A stretch of DNA of 5,342 bases, taken from the NCBI GenBank assembly GCA_027438535.1, contig DAIAMA010000107.1, forward strand, positions 1 to 5,342. The letters are read 5' to 3'. Positions 1-5,342 of the stretch are shown piece by piece. How positions within the stretch are numbered: position 1 is the stretch's first letter; every line of letters begins with the position of its first letter. Below the pieces are notes generated by a model. That model was not told where the DNA came from and ran no database searches. It worked only from the letters and a program-made list of their open reading frames with translations. Both the position numbers and the translations under genes were made by a program. Origin of the DNA: a bacterium (lineage in GTDB: Bacteria; Pseudomonadota; Gammaproteobacteria; Burkholderiales; Thiobacteraceae).

Positions 1-95
1 GGGCCGCGCGGCAGAGACTGCAAGATTTGGTGTATGAAAATACTTGGCGCGATAATGCCGGTTCGGATGAAAAATCCAAGCCGGGCAATGAATAA
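1..95 (+). CDS. C-terminal end of an unidentified protein (partial)
   Basis: Reading from base 3, 30 codons run without interruption to a TAA at 93-95; the gene begins before the window. The tail contains RLQDLVYENTWRDNAG and ends in a charged stretch rich in Asp, Glu, Lys and Ser. That is typical of a soluble protein's C-terminal end, but I recognise no family. It ends 72 bp before hupE on the same strand, so the two could be co-transcribed. One other forward frame is also open here, so the frame choice is an inference. It rests on the plausible composition and on the stop lying just before the next gene's leader. Confidence 0.45.
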   Translation, partial: AARQRLQDLVYENTWRDNAGSDEKSKPGNE

Positions 96-155
96 TATCC
101 GCGGCTTTGCCGATTTGCCGGCAAGGTTGGCCAAGCTAGTCAGGTTTCATTTTAT

Positions 156-161
156 AAGGAG
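156..161 (+). promoter_or_regulatory. Ribosome binding site of the hupE-like gene
   Basis: AAGGAG lies 6 nt before the ATG at 168. This is a near-ideal Shine-Dalgarno sequence and it fixes the start codon. No convincing sigma-70 promoter is visible in the 72 bp before it. Confidence 0.8.
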
Positions 162-167
162 CATCGT

Positions 168-746
168 ATGCGAACACTTTTAACGCGCTGGAGTTTGGCG
201 CCGATAGTCATGATCTTCAGCGGTATCGCCCAAGCGCATCCGGGGCATGGCGGTGGCTATATGGCGGGTATCGCCCATCCGTTCACGGGACTCGATCATG
301 TGCTCGCCATGCTTGCCGTTGGGATATGGGCCGCCCAGTTGGGCGGACGCGCCCGGTGGCTGGTGCCAGGCAGTTTTGTGGCGCTCATTGCGGTGGCGGG
401 GAGCGCGGGCATGGCGGGCATCGGCGCCTTGCCCATGGTCGAAAGCGGTATCGCGACTTCGGTGTTGCTGTTGGGCTTGCTGATTGCTTTCTCGGTTAAG
501 TTGCCCACCGTGCTCGGCGCGGGCATTGCCGGCTTATTCGCCATTTTTCACGGCTATGCGCATGGCGCGGAAATGCCTATGCTGAGCGCGCCTTGGCAGT
601 ATGGGGCCGGCTTTGTGTTATCCACCGCGGTATTGCATGGCCTGGGTCTGCTGCTCGGGCAGGGCCTGAATAAACAGGCCATCGGGCTGCGCGCCGTAGG
701 CGCGGCCATCGCCGCGAGCGGCGCTTGGATGATGATGGCGATTTAG
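168..746 (+). CDS. hupE: HupE/UreJ family nickel permease
   Basis: This 192-residue inner-membrane protein belongs to the HupE/UreJ family, secondary transporters that bring Ni2+ into the cell for hydrogenase or urease. Residues 1-23 form a signal peptide ending AQA, so the mature protein would start with a possible metal ligand cluster, HPGHGG (24-29). The family motif HPFTGLDH is at 37-44. A second His-rich motif, FHGYAHGAE, is at 127-135, and H157-G158 lies in a later helix. Hydrophobic segments near 45-58, 65-84, 94-110, 113-130, 146-165 and 173-192 fit about six helices. The length is normal for the family and AAGGAG supports the start. No hydrogenase or urease gene is visible, so nickel is assigned from the family; some members may carry cobalt or other metals. 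Confidence 0.88.
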   Translation: MRTLLTRWSLAPIVMIFSGIAQAHPGHGGGYMAGIAHPFTGLDHVLAMLAVGIWAAQLGGRARWLVPGSFVALIAVAGSAGMAGIGALPMVESGIATSVLLLGLLIAFSVKLPTVLGAGIAGLFAIFHGYAHGAEMPMLSAPWQYGAGFVLSTAVLHGLGLLLGQGLNKQAIGLRAVGAAIAASGAWMMMAI

Positions 747-819
747 CGGCTGCGGGGGTTCTGGTGGTGACGGCAGTGTTGTCGCTGCTCGTGACCTATG
801 TGCCGCATGCGGATGGTGT

Positions 820-848
820 TTGACGTGGCGTATCGAAATGTTTAAACT
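820..848 (+). promoter_or_regulatory. Probable sigma-70 promoter of mazEF
   Basis: TTGACG (820-825, 5 of 6 to consensus) is followed 17 bp later by TAAACT (843-848, 4 of 6). Transcription would start near 855, leaving a leader of about 26 nt before the antitoxin ATG at 881. The leader ends in AGGGG (870-874), a ribosome binding site 6 nt before that ATG. The optimal spacing and AT-rich -10 region, set in a GC-rich surround, make this the best promoter in the window. Promoter activity is inferred. Confidence 0.6.
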
Positions 849-863
849 TATGTTTATACATTT
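836..863 (+). promoter_or_regulatory. Inverted-repeat operator, likely MazE/MazEF autoregulation site
   Basis: The left arm AAATGTTTAAAC (836-847) and right arm GTTTATACATTT (852-863) are reverse complements except for one position (842/857). They flank a 4-bp centre, TTAT. The repeat covers the putative -10 box and the start point and lies 17 bp before the antitoxin ATG. MazE-type antitoxins bind AT-rich palindromes through their swapped-hairpin N-terminal domain and repress their own operon, more strongly with the toxin bound. Symmetry and position fit that role. Actual binding is inferred. Confidence 0.65.
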
Positions 864-880
864 AGTTTCAGGGGTGCGCC

Positions 881-1132
881 ATGACCGAAGCTGTTCTCGA
901 TATCAAACAGTGGGGCAACAATCTGGGTGTTCGCTTGCCCGCAGCGGTCGCCCGTGCGGCGCATCTGCACGTCGACCAGCGGGTTTGTGTCTCGGTGGAA
1001 GAAGGGCGGGTGGTCATCAGGCCGGTGGCCGATGCCCCGCTCAGCTTGGAGCAACGGCTGGCGCGCTTTGATCCGGCGCGGCACGGCGGTGAAGTCATGG
1101 CCAGCCAGGCTATCGGGGCCGAGCGTTGGTAG
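881..1132 (+). CDS. mazE: MazE-family antitoxin (AbrB/SpoVT swapped-hairpin fold)
   Basis: This 83-residue protein has the MazE layout. Residues 5-50 form the DNA-binding domain, with the hallmark KQWGNNLGVRLP at 9-20 (compare the WGNS..VRIP pattern of E. coli MazE), followed by VEEGRVVIRPV. The acidic and hydrophobic tail (about 55-83, LSLEQRLARFDP to GAERW) is the part that wraps around and blocks the toxin. E. coli MazE is about the same length and also ends in Trp. The start has AGGGG 6 nt upstream. It precedes the toxin, as usual, and overlaps it by 7 bp, so the two are probably translated together. It should neutralise the toxin and, with it, repress the operon through the upstream inverted repeat. 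Family assignment is firm; activity is inferred. Confidence 0.9.
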   Translation: MTEAVLDIKQWGNNLGVRLPAAVARAAHLHVDQRVCVSVEEGRVVIRPVADAPLSLEQRLARFDPARHGGEVMASQAIGAERW

Positions 1133-1524
1133 CTACGAAACAGACCGCACCAGGCAAACGCAAACATTGGGTGCCGGATCGCCAGGACGTCATCTGGATC
1201 GACTGCAACCCCCAAGTCGGGCAGGAAATGCGCGACGTACATCCCTTTCTAGTGCTCTCGCCGCGCATCTTCAACGCGAAAACCTCGCTGGTCATCGGAC
1301 TGCCGATGACCACGGCGGAGTACAACGCCGACAACCCTTTTGCCGTGGCAGCTGGGCAGGCCAAGGGGCGCAAGGCGGGGCAGACCAGTTACGTGCTTTG
1401 CCACCAGCCCAAGTCTTTCGACTGGCGCCTGCGCGGCGCCAAGGCTCACCCGCTCGGCGCGTTGTCCGATTCCCTGTTCGCGCAGGTCTGCGAGCGCTTG
1501 AATCAGATTATTCGGTTAGGGTAG
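1126..1524 (+). CDS. mazF: MazF/PemK-family toxin, probable mRNA-cutting endoribonuclease
   Basis: MazF toxins are small beta-barrel dimers that cut single-stranded RNA at short motifs. Landmarks are WVPDRQDVIWIDCNP (15-29), GQEM and HPFLVLSP (32-46), GLPMTT (58-63) and SFDWRLRGA (97-105). The protein is 132 residues from a TTG start overlapping mazE, longer than E. coli MazF (about 111). The extra length lies at the N-terminus and in loops near 64-70 and 77-87. There is no early ATG. TTG 1126 is the first possible start after an upstream in-frame stop, with GGGG 7 nt before it. GTG 1171, just before PDRQD, would give a 117-residue form closer to family length. Against E. coli MazF, Glu24 and Thr52 match E34 and T62, but catalytic Arg29 aligns with H39. 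It is likely a subfamily trait or a changed mechanism; loss of activity is possible. Confidence 0.88.
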   Translation: MVATKQTAPGKRKHWVPDRQDVIWIDCNPQVGQEMRDVHPFLVLSPRIFNAKTSLVIGLPMTTAEYNADNPFAVAAGQAKGRKAGQTSYVLCHQPKSFDWRLRGAKAHPLGALSDSLFAQVCERLNQIIRLG

Positions 1525-1625
1525 CCAGCTTTGGGGGGTATTATTTATAGGAGGGGGCGGTGAACCACCCACGCTTGTTACCTATTTCTCCGACTGGTCA
1601 TTTCTAAGTATGAGCGCAACTTTTC

Positions 1626-1662
1626 CGACTACGTGATTGTAGGGAACCTGACCCCAATGTCG
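1626..1662. repeat. Bulged hairpin resembling a REP/RAYT-type dispersed repeat
   Basis: Paired blocks are CGAC (1626-1629) with GTCG (1659-1662), ATTG (1636-1639) with CAAT (1655-1658), and GGG (1642-1644) with CCC (1652-1654), around a 7-nt loop AACCTGA. The core, read on the minus strand as ATTGGGGTCAGGTTCCC, resembles from memory a short repeat found many times in environmental proteobacterial genomes near Y1/RAYT transposases. CGACTA also occurs directly at both ends (1626-1631 and 1661-1666). Only one copy is in the window, so calling it a dispersed repeat is an inference. It lies in the leader region of ndk. Confidence 0.4.
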
Positions 1663-1701
1663 ACTATCGTTGGAGTTGTCTCGATTATCGCCGAGCAGGA
1701 A

Positions 1702-2130
1702 ATGGCTGTGGAACGCACCTTGTCCATCATCAAACCGGACGCCGTGGGCAAGAATGTCATCGGCAAGATTTATTCGCGCTTCGAGACCAATGGTCTGAAG
1801 GTGATCGCCGCCAAAATGAAGTGGTTGTCCAAAGCCGACGCCGAGGGTTTTTACGCGGTGCACAAGGGCCGGCCGTTTTTCAACGATCTGGTGGCCTTCA
1901 TGAGCTCCGGCCCGGTGATGATTCAGGCGCTGGAAGGCGAGAACGCGATCGCCAAGAACCGCGAACTGATGGGCGCGACCGATCCGAAAAAAGCCGAAGC
2001 CGGAACCATACGCGCCGACTTCGCTCAGAGCATAGACGCCAACGCGGTGCACGGCTCCGACGGCCCGGACACGGCGGCCGTCGAAATCGCTTATTTCTTC
2101 CCCGAGATGGAAGTGTATTCCGGCCGCTAA
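1702..2130 (+). CDS. ndk: Nucleoside diphosphate kinase
   Basis: Ndk moves the gamma-phosphate from ATP to other (d)NDPs through a phosphohistidine, balancing cytoplasmic nucleotide pools. The 142-residue protein starts [15 protein letters not shown] and shows the nucleotide-binding Lys11, the RPFF segment (57-60) and the active-site signature NAVHGSD with catalytic His117. It ends [11 protein letters not shown], as usual in the family. An in-frame ATG at 1633 would add 23 residues (starting MIVGNLTPM). I reject it: the family begins exactly at the 1702 ATG, the extension is translated from the repeat-like sequence, and a GAGCAGGA purine run sits just before 1702. The stop TAA overlaps the rlmN ATG by one base. 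No clear promoter was found in the 177-bp gap upstream. Confidence 0.96.
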   Translation: MAVERTLSIIKPDAVGKNVIGKIYSRFETNGLKVIAAKMKWLSKADAEGFYAVHKGRPFFNDLVAFMSSGPVMIQALEGENAIAKNRELMGATDPKKAEAGTIRADFAQSIDANAVHGSDGPDTAAVEIAYFFPEMEVYSGR

Positions 2131-3272
2131 TGATCAATCTGCTCGACTTCGACCTGGCGGGGCTGACGCGCTATTTCGCCGAGATCGGCGAGAAGCCGTT
2201 TCGCGCTAAGCAAGTGCTGCGCTGGATGCATCAGATGGGCGCCGGCGATTTCGGGCAGATGAGCGATTTGGCGAAGTCGCTGCGGGAAAAGCTCGCGCAG
2301 CAAGCCGTGATCATCGCGCCGCAAGTGCGTTCGGAACATCGTTCCACGGATGGCACGGTCAAGTGGCTGATCGATACCGGCACCGGCAACGCGGTGGAGA
2401 CGGTGTTTATTCCCGAGGATGATCGCGGTACCTTGTGCGTGTCCTCGCAAGTCGGCTGCGCGCTGGCGTGCACTTTCTGCTCCACCGGCCGCCAGGGCTT
2501 CAACCGCAATCTATCGGTATCGGAAATCATCGGCCAGCTTTGGGTAGCGAATAAAGCCTTGGATCGTACCCTCGCTCCTAACGCTTCCCCGCTAGCGGAG
2601 GAGAGGGACGCAGGCGCGCTGCGCGAGAAACTTGTTAAGGGCGAGCGCATTATCAGCAACGTGGTGATGATGGGCATGGGCGAGCCGCTTCTGAATTACA
2701 GCAATACGGTGAGCGCATTGCGCCTGATGCTCGATGATCAGTCGTATGGATTGTCGCGCCGCCGCGTGACGGTTTCGACTTCCGGCATCGTGCCTGCGAT
2801 GGACAGGTTGCGCGAGGACTGTCCGGTCGCATTGGCGGTGTCGCTTCATGCGCCTAACGATGCGCTGCGCGACAGGCTGGTGCCTATCAATCAGAAGTAT
2901 CCGCTGAAGGAACTGCTTGCCGCATGCAGGCGCTACCTTGAGCGCGCGCCGCGCGACTTCATCACGTTCGAGTACGTCATGCTGGAGGGCGTGAACGACA
3001 GCGTGAGCCATGCCAAGCAATTGATCGCGCTGACGCGCGACGTGCCGTGCAAATTCAATTTGATTCCGTTCAATCCGTTTCCGGATTCCGGTTATGTTCG
3101 TTCCGCGCCCGAGGCGATCCGGCGTTTCAGATCGGTGTTGCAGGCTGCAGGCCATGTCGTCACCACGCGCAAGACGCGCGGTGACGACATCGATGCCGCT
3201 TGCGGTCAACTCGCGGGCAAGGTGCGGGATAAAACCAAGCGCACCCAGCGCAATATGGAGGTAGTGGAATGA
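2130..3272 (+). CDS. rlmN: Dual-specificity 23S rRNA (A2503)/tRNA (A37) C2-methyltransferase RlmN
   Basis: RlmN is a radical-SAM enzyme that methylates C2 of A2503 in 23S rRNA and A37 in some tRNAs, affecting decoding fidelity and the peptidyl-transferase centre. The 380-residue protein opens with [10 protein letters not shown] and [12 protein letters not shown]. Cys110, Cys114 and Cys117 (CALACTFC) bind the 4Fe-4S cluster. The SAM-binding GMGEP is at 182-186. Cys103 and Cys358 match E. coli Cys118 and Cys355, which resolve and form the enzyme-RNA adduct, so all key residues are present. The start is the ATG in TAATG, coupled to ndk; an upstream open frame reaching back to 1821 is only ndk overprint. 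About 20 extra residues (near 147-168) are encoded by a palindromic repeat-like sequence. They fall between the radical-SAM cysteines and GMGEP, probably in a surface loop. Confidence 0.96.
   Translation: MINLLDFDLAGLTRYFAEIGEKPFRAKQVLRWMHQMGAGDFGQMSDLAKSLREKLAQQAVIIAPQVRSEHRSTDGTVKWLIDTGTGNAVETVFIPEDDRGTLCVSSQVGCALACTFCSTGRQGFNRNLSVSEIIGQLWVANKALDRTLAPNASPLAEERDAGALREKLVKGERIISNVVMMGMGEPLLNYSNTVSALRLMLDDQSYGLSRRRVTVSTSGIVPAMDRLREDCPVALAVSLHAPNDALRDRLVPINQKYPLKELLAACRRYLERAPRDFITFEYVMLEGVNDSVSHAKQLIALTRDVPCKFNLIPFNPFPDSGYVRSAPEAIRRFRSVLQAAGHVVTTRKTRGDDIDAACGQLAGKVRDKTKRTQRNMEVVE
2569..2611. repeat. Degenerate REP-like palindrome inside rlmN
   Basis: The centre CCGCTAGCGG (2589-2598) is a perfect 10-bp palindrome. 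The outer CCCTC (2569-2573) pairs with GAGGG (2603-2607), and CTTCC pairs imperfectly with AGGAG around the core. The overall pattern, pyrimidine-rich CCCTC-CTCC-TAA, a CCCCGC/GCGG hairpin, then GAGAGGGACGCAGG, resembles a widespread proteobacterial intergenic repeat of CCCTCTCCC...GCGGGAGAGGG type (from memory). It is read in frame as [15 protein letters not shown], typical of proteins interrupted by such repeats, and coincides with the part of RlmN that is extra relative to E. coli. Confidence 0.55.
3257..3261 (+). promoter_or_regulatory. Ribosome binding site of pilW
   Basis: GGAGG lies 7 nt before the ATG at 3269, inside the last codons of rlmN. It supports the start that overlaps the rlmN stop (ATGA). 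pilW can therefore recruit ribosomes itself as well as by coupling. Confidence 0.75.
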
Positions 3273-4075
3273 ATTGGCGAATGATCGTTTTGAGCGTGTG
3301 CCTAGGTCTTTCCGCGTGTGCCGTTTCGGCCTCGCCGTCGGGCCCGACGCCCAGCGTCCCGGGCATGCCGCCGGGTTATGTGCCGTCCACGGAAGAAGAG
3401 CGCGTCGCGTACGACCGGGCGAAGGTGCATACCGAGCTGGGCTCGCAGTATCTCGGCGTGGGGCAGATCGGCGTGGCCTTGGATGAACTCAACACCGCGC
3501 TGTCCGCGGAACCGCGCTACGTGCCCGCCAATTACATGCTCGGCTTGGTGTACATGGAATTGAAGGAAGATGCGAAGGCCGAACATTATTTCAAGCGTGC
3601 GCTGGAGTTGGATAAAAACAACCCGGAAGCGCATAACAATTACGGCTGGTTTTTGTGCCAGCGCGGACACATCGACGAATCCATCAAGCAATTCATGGAC
3701 GCCCTGAAAAATCCCTTATACGAAACGCCGGACAAGCCCTATGTCAATGCCGGCATTTGCTCGCTTAAGCGCAACGACGATAAGAGCGCCGAAGAGTTCT
3801 TCTTGAAGGCGCTAAAGCTGCGCCCGAACCAGCCGCAGGCGCTCCTGGGATTGGCGAATATCTACTATCAGGCGAAGGACTTCCCCGCGGCACGGGCGCA
3901 AATCCTGACATTCATGCAGGGGCAGAATTCGACACCGGAAGCGCTCTGGCTGGGCGTGCGCATCGAGCATCAATTGCACGATAAAAATGCCGAGGCAAGC
4001 TATGCGCAAATGCTGCGCCAGCGCTTTCCCTTGTCCAAGGAGGCGCAGGCGCTAGCCGCCGGCCGCTACGAATGA
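3269..4075 (+). CDS. pilW: Type IV pilus biogenesis/stability lipoprotein PilW (PilF), TPR pilotin
   Basis: PilW (PilF in Pseudomonas) is an outer-membrane lipoprotein that helps the PilQ secretin assemble and reach the outer membrane, so it is needed for type IV pili. The 268-residue protein starts with a short lipoprotein signal: charged MNWR, a hydrophobic run, and lipobox LSAC with lipidated Cys17. Ser, Pro and Gly-rich linker residues follow to about 40. Then come tetratricopeptide repeats at roughly 51-84, 85-118, 119-152, 155-188 and 189-222, each showing spaced small and aromatic residues such as [19 protein letters not shown]. The fifth is less regular, and a helical tail ends the protein. 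The start overlaps the rlmN stop and has GGAGG upstream; the stop overlaps rodZ. Position between rlmN and rodZ is the usual one for this gene. No other pilus gene is in view, as is normal. Confidence 0.93.
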   Translation: MNWRMIVLSVCLGLSACAVSASPSGPTPSVPGMPPGYVPSTEEERVAYDRAKVHTELGSQYLGVGQIGVALDELNTALSAEPRYVPANYMLGLVYMELKEDAKAEHYFKRALELDKNNPEAHNNYGWFLCQRGHIDESIKQFMDALKNPLYETPDKPYVNAGICSLKRNDDKSAEEFFLKALKLRPNQPQALLGLANIYYQAKDFPAARAQILTFMQGQNSTPEALWLGVRIEHQLHDKNAEASYAQMLRQRFPLSKEAQALAAGRYE

Positions 4076-4956
4076 ACGAGGCACAGCCGCCTGAAACGCC
4101 GGCCGAGCCGCCGTACCCGGAGGCGGCGCAGCCCACGCTGGGCGAGTTATTGGTCGCGGCGCGCGAGCGCTGGAACTTGAGCGCCGCCGATGTGGCGCGG
4201 CAACTGCGGCTGGGCTTACGCCAGGTCGAGAGCTTGGAGGCCAATCGCTTCGAGGCGCTGCCGGGGAATACTTTCGTGCGCGGCTTTATCCGTAACTACG
4301 CCAAGGTCGTGCAGCTCGATGCGGCGGCCTTCCTTGACGCTTACGAGCGTTGCCGCCCGCAATCGCCGCCGCGGGAGATCGTGGCAGCGGCGGAGCGCAT
4401 CGAATTCACCAACAAGCCCACGCCAAAGTGGGTGTGGTATGCGGCGGCGGTAGCGGTGCTGGCGGTGACGCTGCCGCTGCTCATGTATTTTGCGTTACAC
4501 GATGAAAGCATACCCGCCAAGCCGCATGCGCCGGCGCGCACCGCGGGAAGCGTATTGCCCAATCCGGCGCAAACTCCACTGGCCTTGCCCGCGCCGCAAA
4601 TCGTGCCGCAGGGTGCCGGGCCGAATCCGGCTTCCGGTGTGGCGGCGAGCGCGGCGCCGGATATGCGGAGTACGGCGGTGCCGTCTGCGCTCGAGGCGAC
4701 GCCTCTCGCGGCGGGCGATGGGGCCGCATTGAGCATGCGTTTCGATGGCGATGCCTGGGTCGAAATCCGCGACCAATCCGGCAAGAAGATTTTTTCGCGA
4801 TTGAACCGCGCGGGCAGCGAACAAGTCGTGCGGGGCACGCCACCCTTCGCGCTGGTGGTAGGCAATGCGGCGCAAGTCAGAATTACCTATAATGGCAAAC
4901 CCGTCGACCTCGCGCCGTATATCCGGGTCAACGTCGCGCGCCTCACATTGGAGTAG
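4072..4956 (+). CDS. rodZ: RodZ-type cytoskeletal/cell-shape protein (HTH-TM-DUF4115)
   Basis: RodZ is a single-pass inner-membrane protein that links MreB filaments to the cell-wall elongation machinery and keeps rods rod-shaped. The 294-residue protein has the standard layout. A Pro/Glu-rich start is followed by an Xre-like helix-turn-helix domain (about 22-92; [15 protein letters not shown], then [16 protein letters not shown]), which in this family binds MreB. Next are a basic juxtamembrane stretch (FTNKPTPKW), one transmembrane helix (about 120-142), an Ala/Pro-rich periplasmic linker (about 148-215) and a beta-rich DUF4115 domain (about 218-292; [17 protein letters not shown]). The start is ATGA overlap with pilW. 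No Shine-Dalgarno lies at normal distance (AAGGAGG is 28 nt upstream), so translation probably depends on coupling. The HTH domain alone could suggest a transcription factor, but the membrane and C-terminal parts make RodZ much more likely. Confidence 0.93.
   Translation: MNEAQPPETPAEPPYPEAAQPTLGELLVAARERWNLSAADVARQLRLGLRQVESLEANRFEALPGNTFVRGFIRNYAKVVQLDAAAFLDAYERCRPQSPPREIVAAAERIEFTNKPTPKWVWYAAAVAVLAVTLPLLMYFALHDESIPAKPHAPARTAGSVLPNPAQTPLALPAPQIVPQGAGPNPASGVAASAAPDMRSTAVPSALEATPLAAGDGAALSMRFDGDAWVEIRDQSGKKIFSRLNRAGSEQVVRGTPPFALVVGNAAQVRITYNGKPVDLAPYIRVNVARLTLE
4950..4953 (+). promoter_or_regulatory. Ribosome binding site of ispG
   Basis: GGAG lies 5 nt before the ATG at 4959 and is formed by the last codons of rodZ. 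It supports this start, which sits 2 bp after the rodZ stop. Confidence 0.65.
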
Positions 4957-4958
4957 GC

Positions 4959-5342
4959 ATGTTGCACACCCATCACATTCCCCGCCGCAAGAGCCGTCAA
5001 ATCAAGGTCGGCTCGGTGGCTATCGGCGGCGATGCGCCGATTTCGGTGCAGACCATGACCAATACCGAAACCACCGACGTCGATGCCACCGTGGCGCAAA
5101 TCGAGCGCGCGGTGAAAGTGGGCGCCGATATCGTGCGCGTCTCGATCCCCAGCATGGAGGCGGCGGAAGCTTTCGGCGCCATCAAAAAACGCTCGCCGGT
5201 GCCGCTCATCACCGATATTCATTTCGATTATAAGATCGCGCTGCGCGTGGCGGAACTCGGTGCGGATTGCCTGCGCATCAATCCCGGCAATATCGGACGC
5301 GAGGACCGGGTGCGGGCGGTGGTGCAATCGGCCAAGGATCAC
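4959..5342 (+). CDS. ispG: 4-hydroxy-3-methylbut-2-en-1-yl diphosphate synthase (5' part)
   Basis: IspG (GcpE) is the 4Fe-4S enzyme that converts MEcPP to HMBPP, the next-to-last step of the MEP pathway to isoprenoid precursors. The first 128 codons are present and the frame is open to the window edge. Visible family segments, in order, are [17 protein letters not shown] (9-25), [18 protein letters not shown] (27-44), [18 protein letters not shown] (56-73), [14 protein letters not shown] (83-96) and [11 protein letters not shown] (103-113). These belong to the N-terminal TIM-barrel domain; the C-terminal cluster-binding cysteines lie beyond the window. The ATG is 2 bp after the rodZ stop with GGAG 5 nt upstream, so it is likely the next member of the same operon. 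In related genomes hisS usually follows, which cannot be checked here. Confidence 0.96.
   Translation, partial: MLHTHHIPRRKSRQIKVGSVAIGGDAPISVQTMTNTETTDVDATVAQIERAVKVGADIVRVSIPSMEAAEAFGAIKKRSPVPLITDIHFDYKIALRVAELGADCLRINPGNIGREDRVRAVVQSAKDH

Noticed and set aside
115..134. Two neighbouring perfect palindromes, TTGCCGGCAA and TTGGCCAA, before hupE, considered as a regulator site or terminator
   Set aside because: Both are short and have no loop or T-run. Such sites arise easily by chance in GC-rich DNA, and no regulator context supports them.
1551..1570. GGGcGG...CCaCCC inverted repeat as a mazF terminator
   Set aside because: The stem is short with a mismatch, and no run of T follows it.
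1575..1610. Possible ndk promoter (TTGTTA with TAAGTA)
   Set aside because: The -35 match is only 4 of 6 and the spacing to the best -10 is about 24 bp, too long for sigma-70.
1633..1701. 23-residue N-terminal extension of Ndk
   Set aside because: It is translated from the hairpin/repeat sequence. Ndk proteins start at MAVERTLS, which has a purine-rich site just upstream.
1582..2052. 156-residue minus-strand ORF opposite ndk
   Set aside because: Most of it is the complement of ndk. Composition is rich in His, Arg and Gly, as expected from antisense of GC-rich coding DNA, and no family is recognisable.
1821..2129. Upstream in-frame extension of rlmN giving a 483-residue protein
   Set aside because: The extra 103 residues are Arg-rich overprint of ndk in another frame. 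RlmN homology begins at the 2130 ATG in the TAATG overlap.
2592..3209. 205-residue minus-strand ORF opposite rlmN
   Set aside because: It lies entirely within rlmN, whose protein is conserved. The minus product is Arg/His/Gln-rich with no domain.
4887..5342. 151-residue minus-strand ORF opposite rodZ end and ispG
   Set aside because: It is fully explained as antisense to conserved ispG sequence.

Overview
The window looks like a chromosomal segment of a GC-rich Gram-negative proteobacterium. A betaproteobacterium is my best guess, because the gene order ndk - rlmN - pilW/pilF - rodZ - ispG is a familiar block in that class. It also occurs in some gammaproteobacteria, so the class is an inference. 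No rRNA, tRNA, CRISPR array, intact insertion sequence or convincing intrinsic terminator was seen.

Left part (1-1524), accessory in character. It holds the last 30 codons of an unidentified gene, then a HupE/UreJ-type nickel permease, then a two-gene type II toxin-antitoxin module of the MazEF family. The mazEF pair has its own promoter-like sequence (TTGACG, 17 bp, TAAACT). A 12-bp-arm inverted repeat lies over the -10 box, the layout expected for autorepression. The toxin overlaps the antitoxin by 7 bp through a TTG start. It also carries His where E. coli MazF has the catalytic Arg29.

Middle gap (1525-1701), about 177 bp before ndk. It has a tiny ORF behind a perfect AGGAGG and a bulged hairpin (1626-1662) that resembles the short dispersed repeats associated with REP/RAYT elements. 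The gap marks the border between the accessory block and the conserved block.

Right part (1702-5342), a tightly packed housekeeping cluster. The order is ndk (nucleoside diphosphate kinase), rlmN (23S rRNA/tRNA adenine-C2 methyltransferase), pilW/pilF (type IV pilus pilotin lipoprotein), rodZ (cell-shape protein) and the first 128 codons of ispG (isoprenoid synthesis). The junctions are TAATG, ATGA, ATGA and a 2-bp gap, so one polycistronic, translationally coupled transcript is likely. The products serve unrelated core processes: nucleotide pools, ribosome modification, pili, morphogenesis and isoprenoids.

The most unusual sequence features are an apparent in-frame insertion of a degenerate REP-like palindrome inside rlmN, adding about 20 residues between radical-SAM motifs, and the Arg-to-His MazF variant with its inverted-repeat operator. 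I do not see evidence for a wholly new multi-gene system here.
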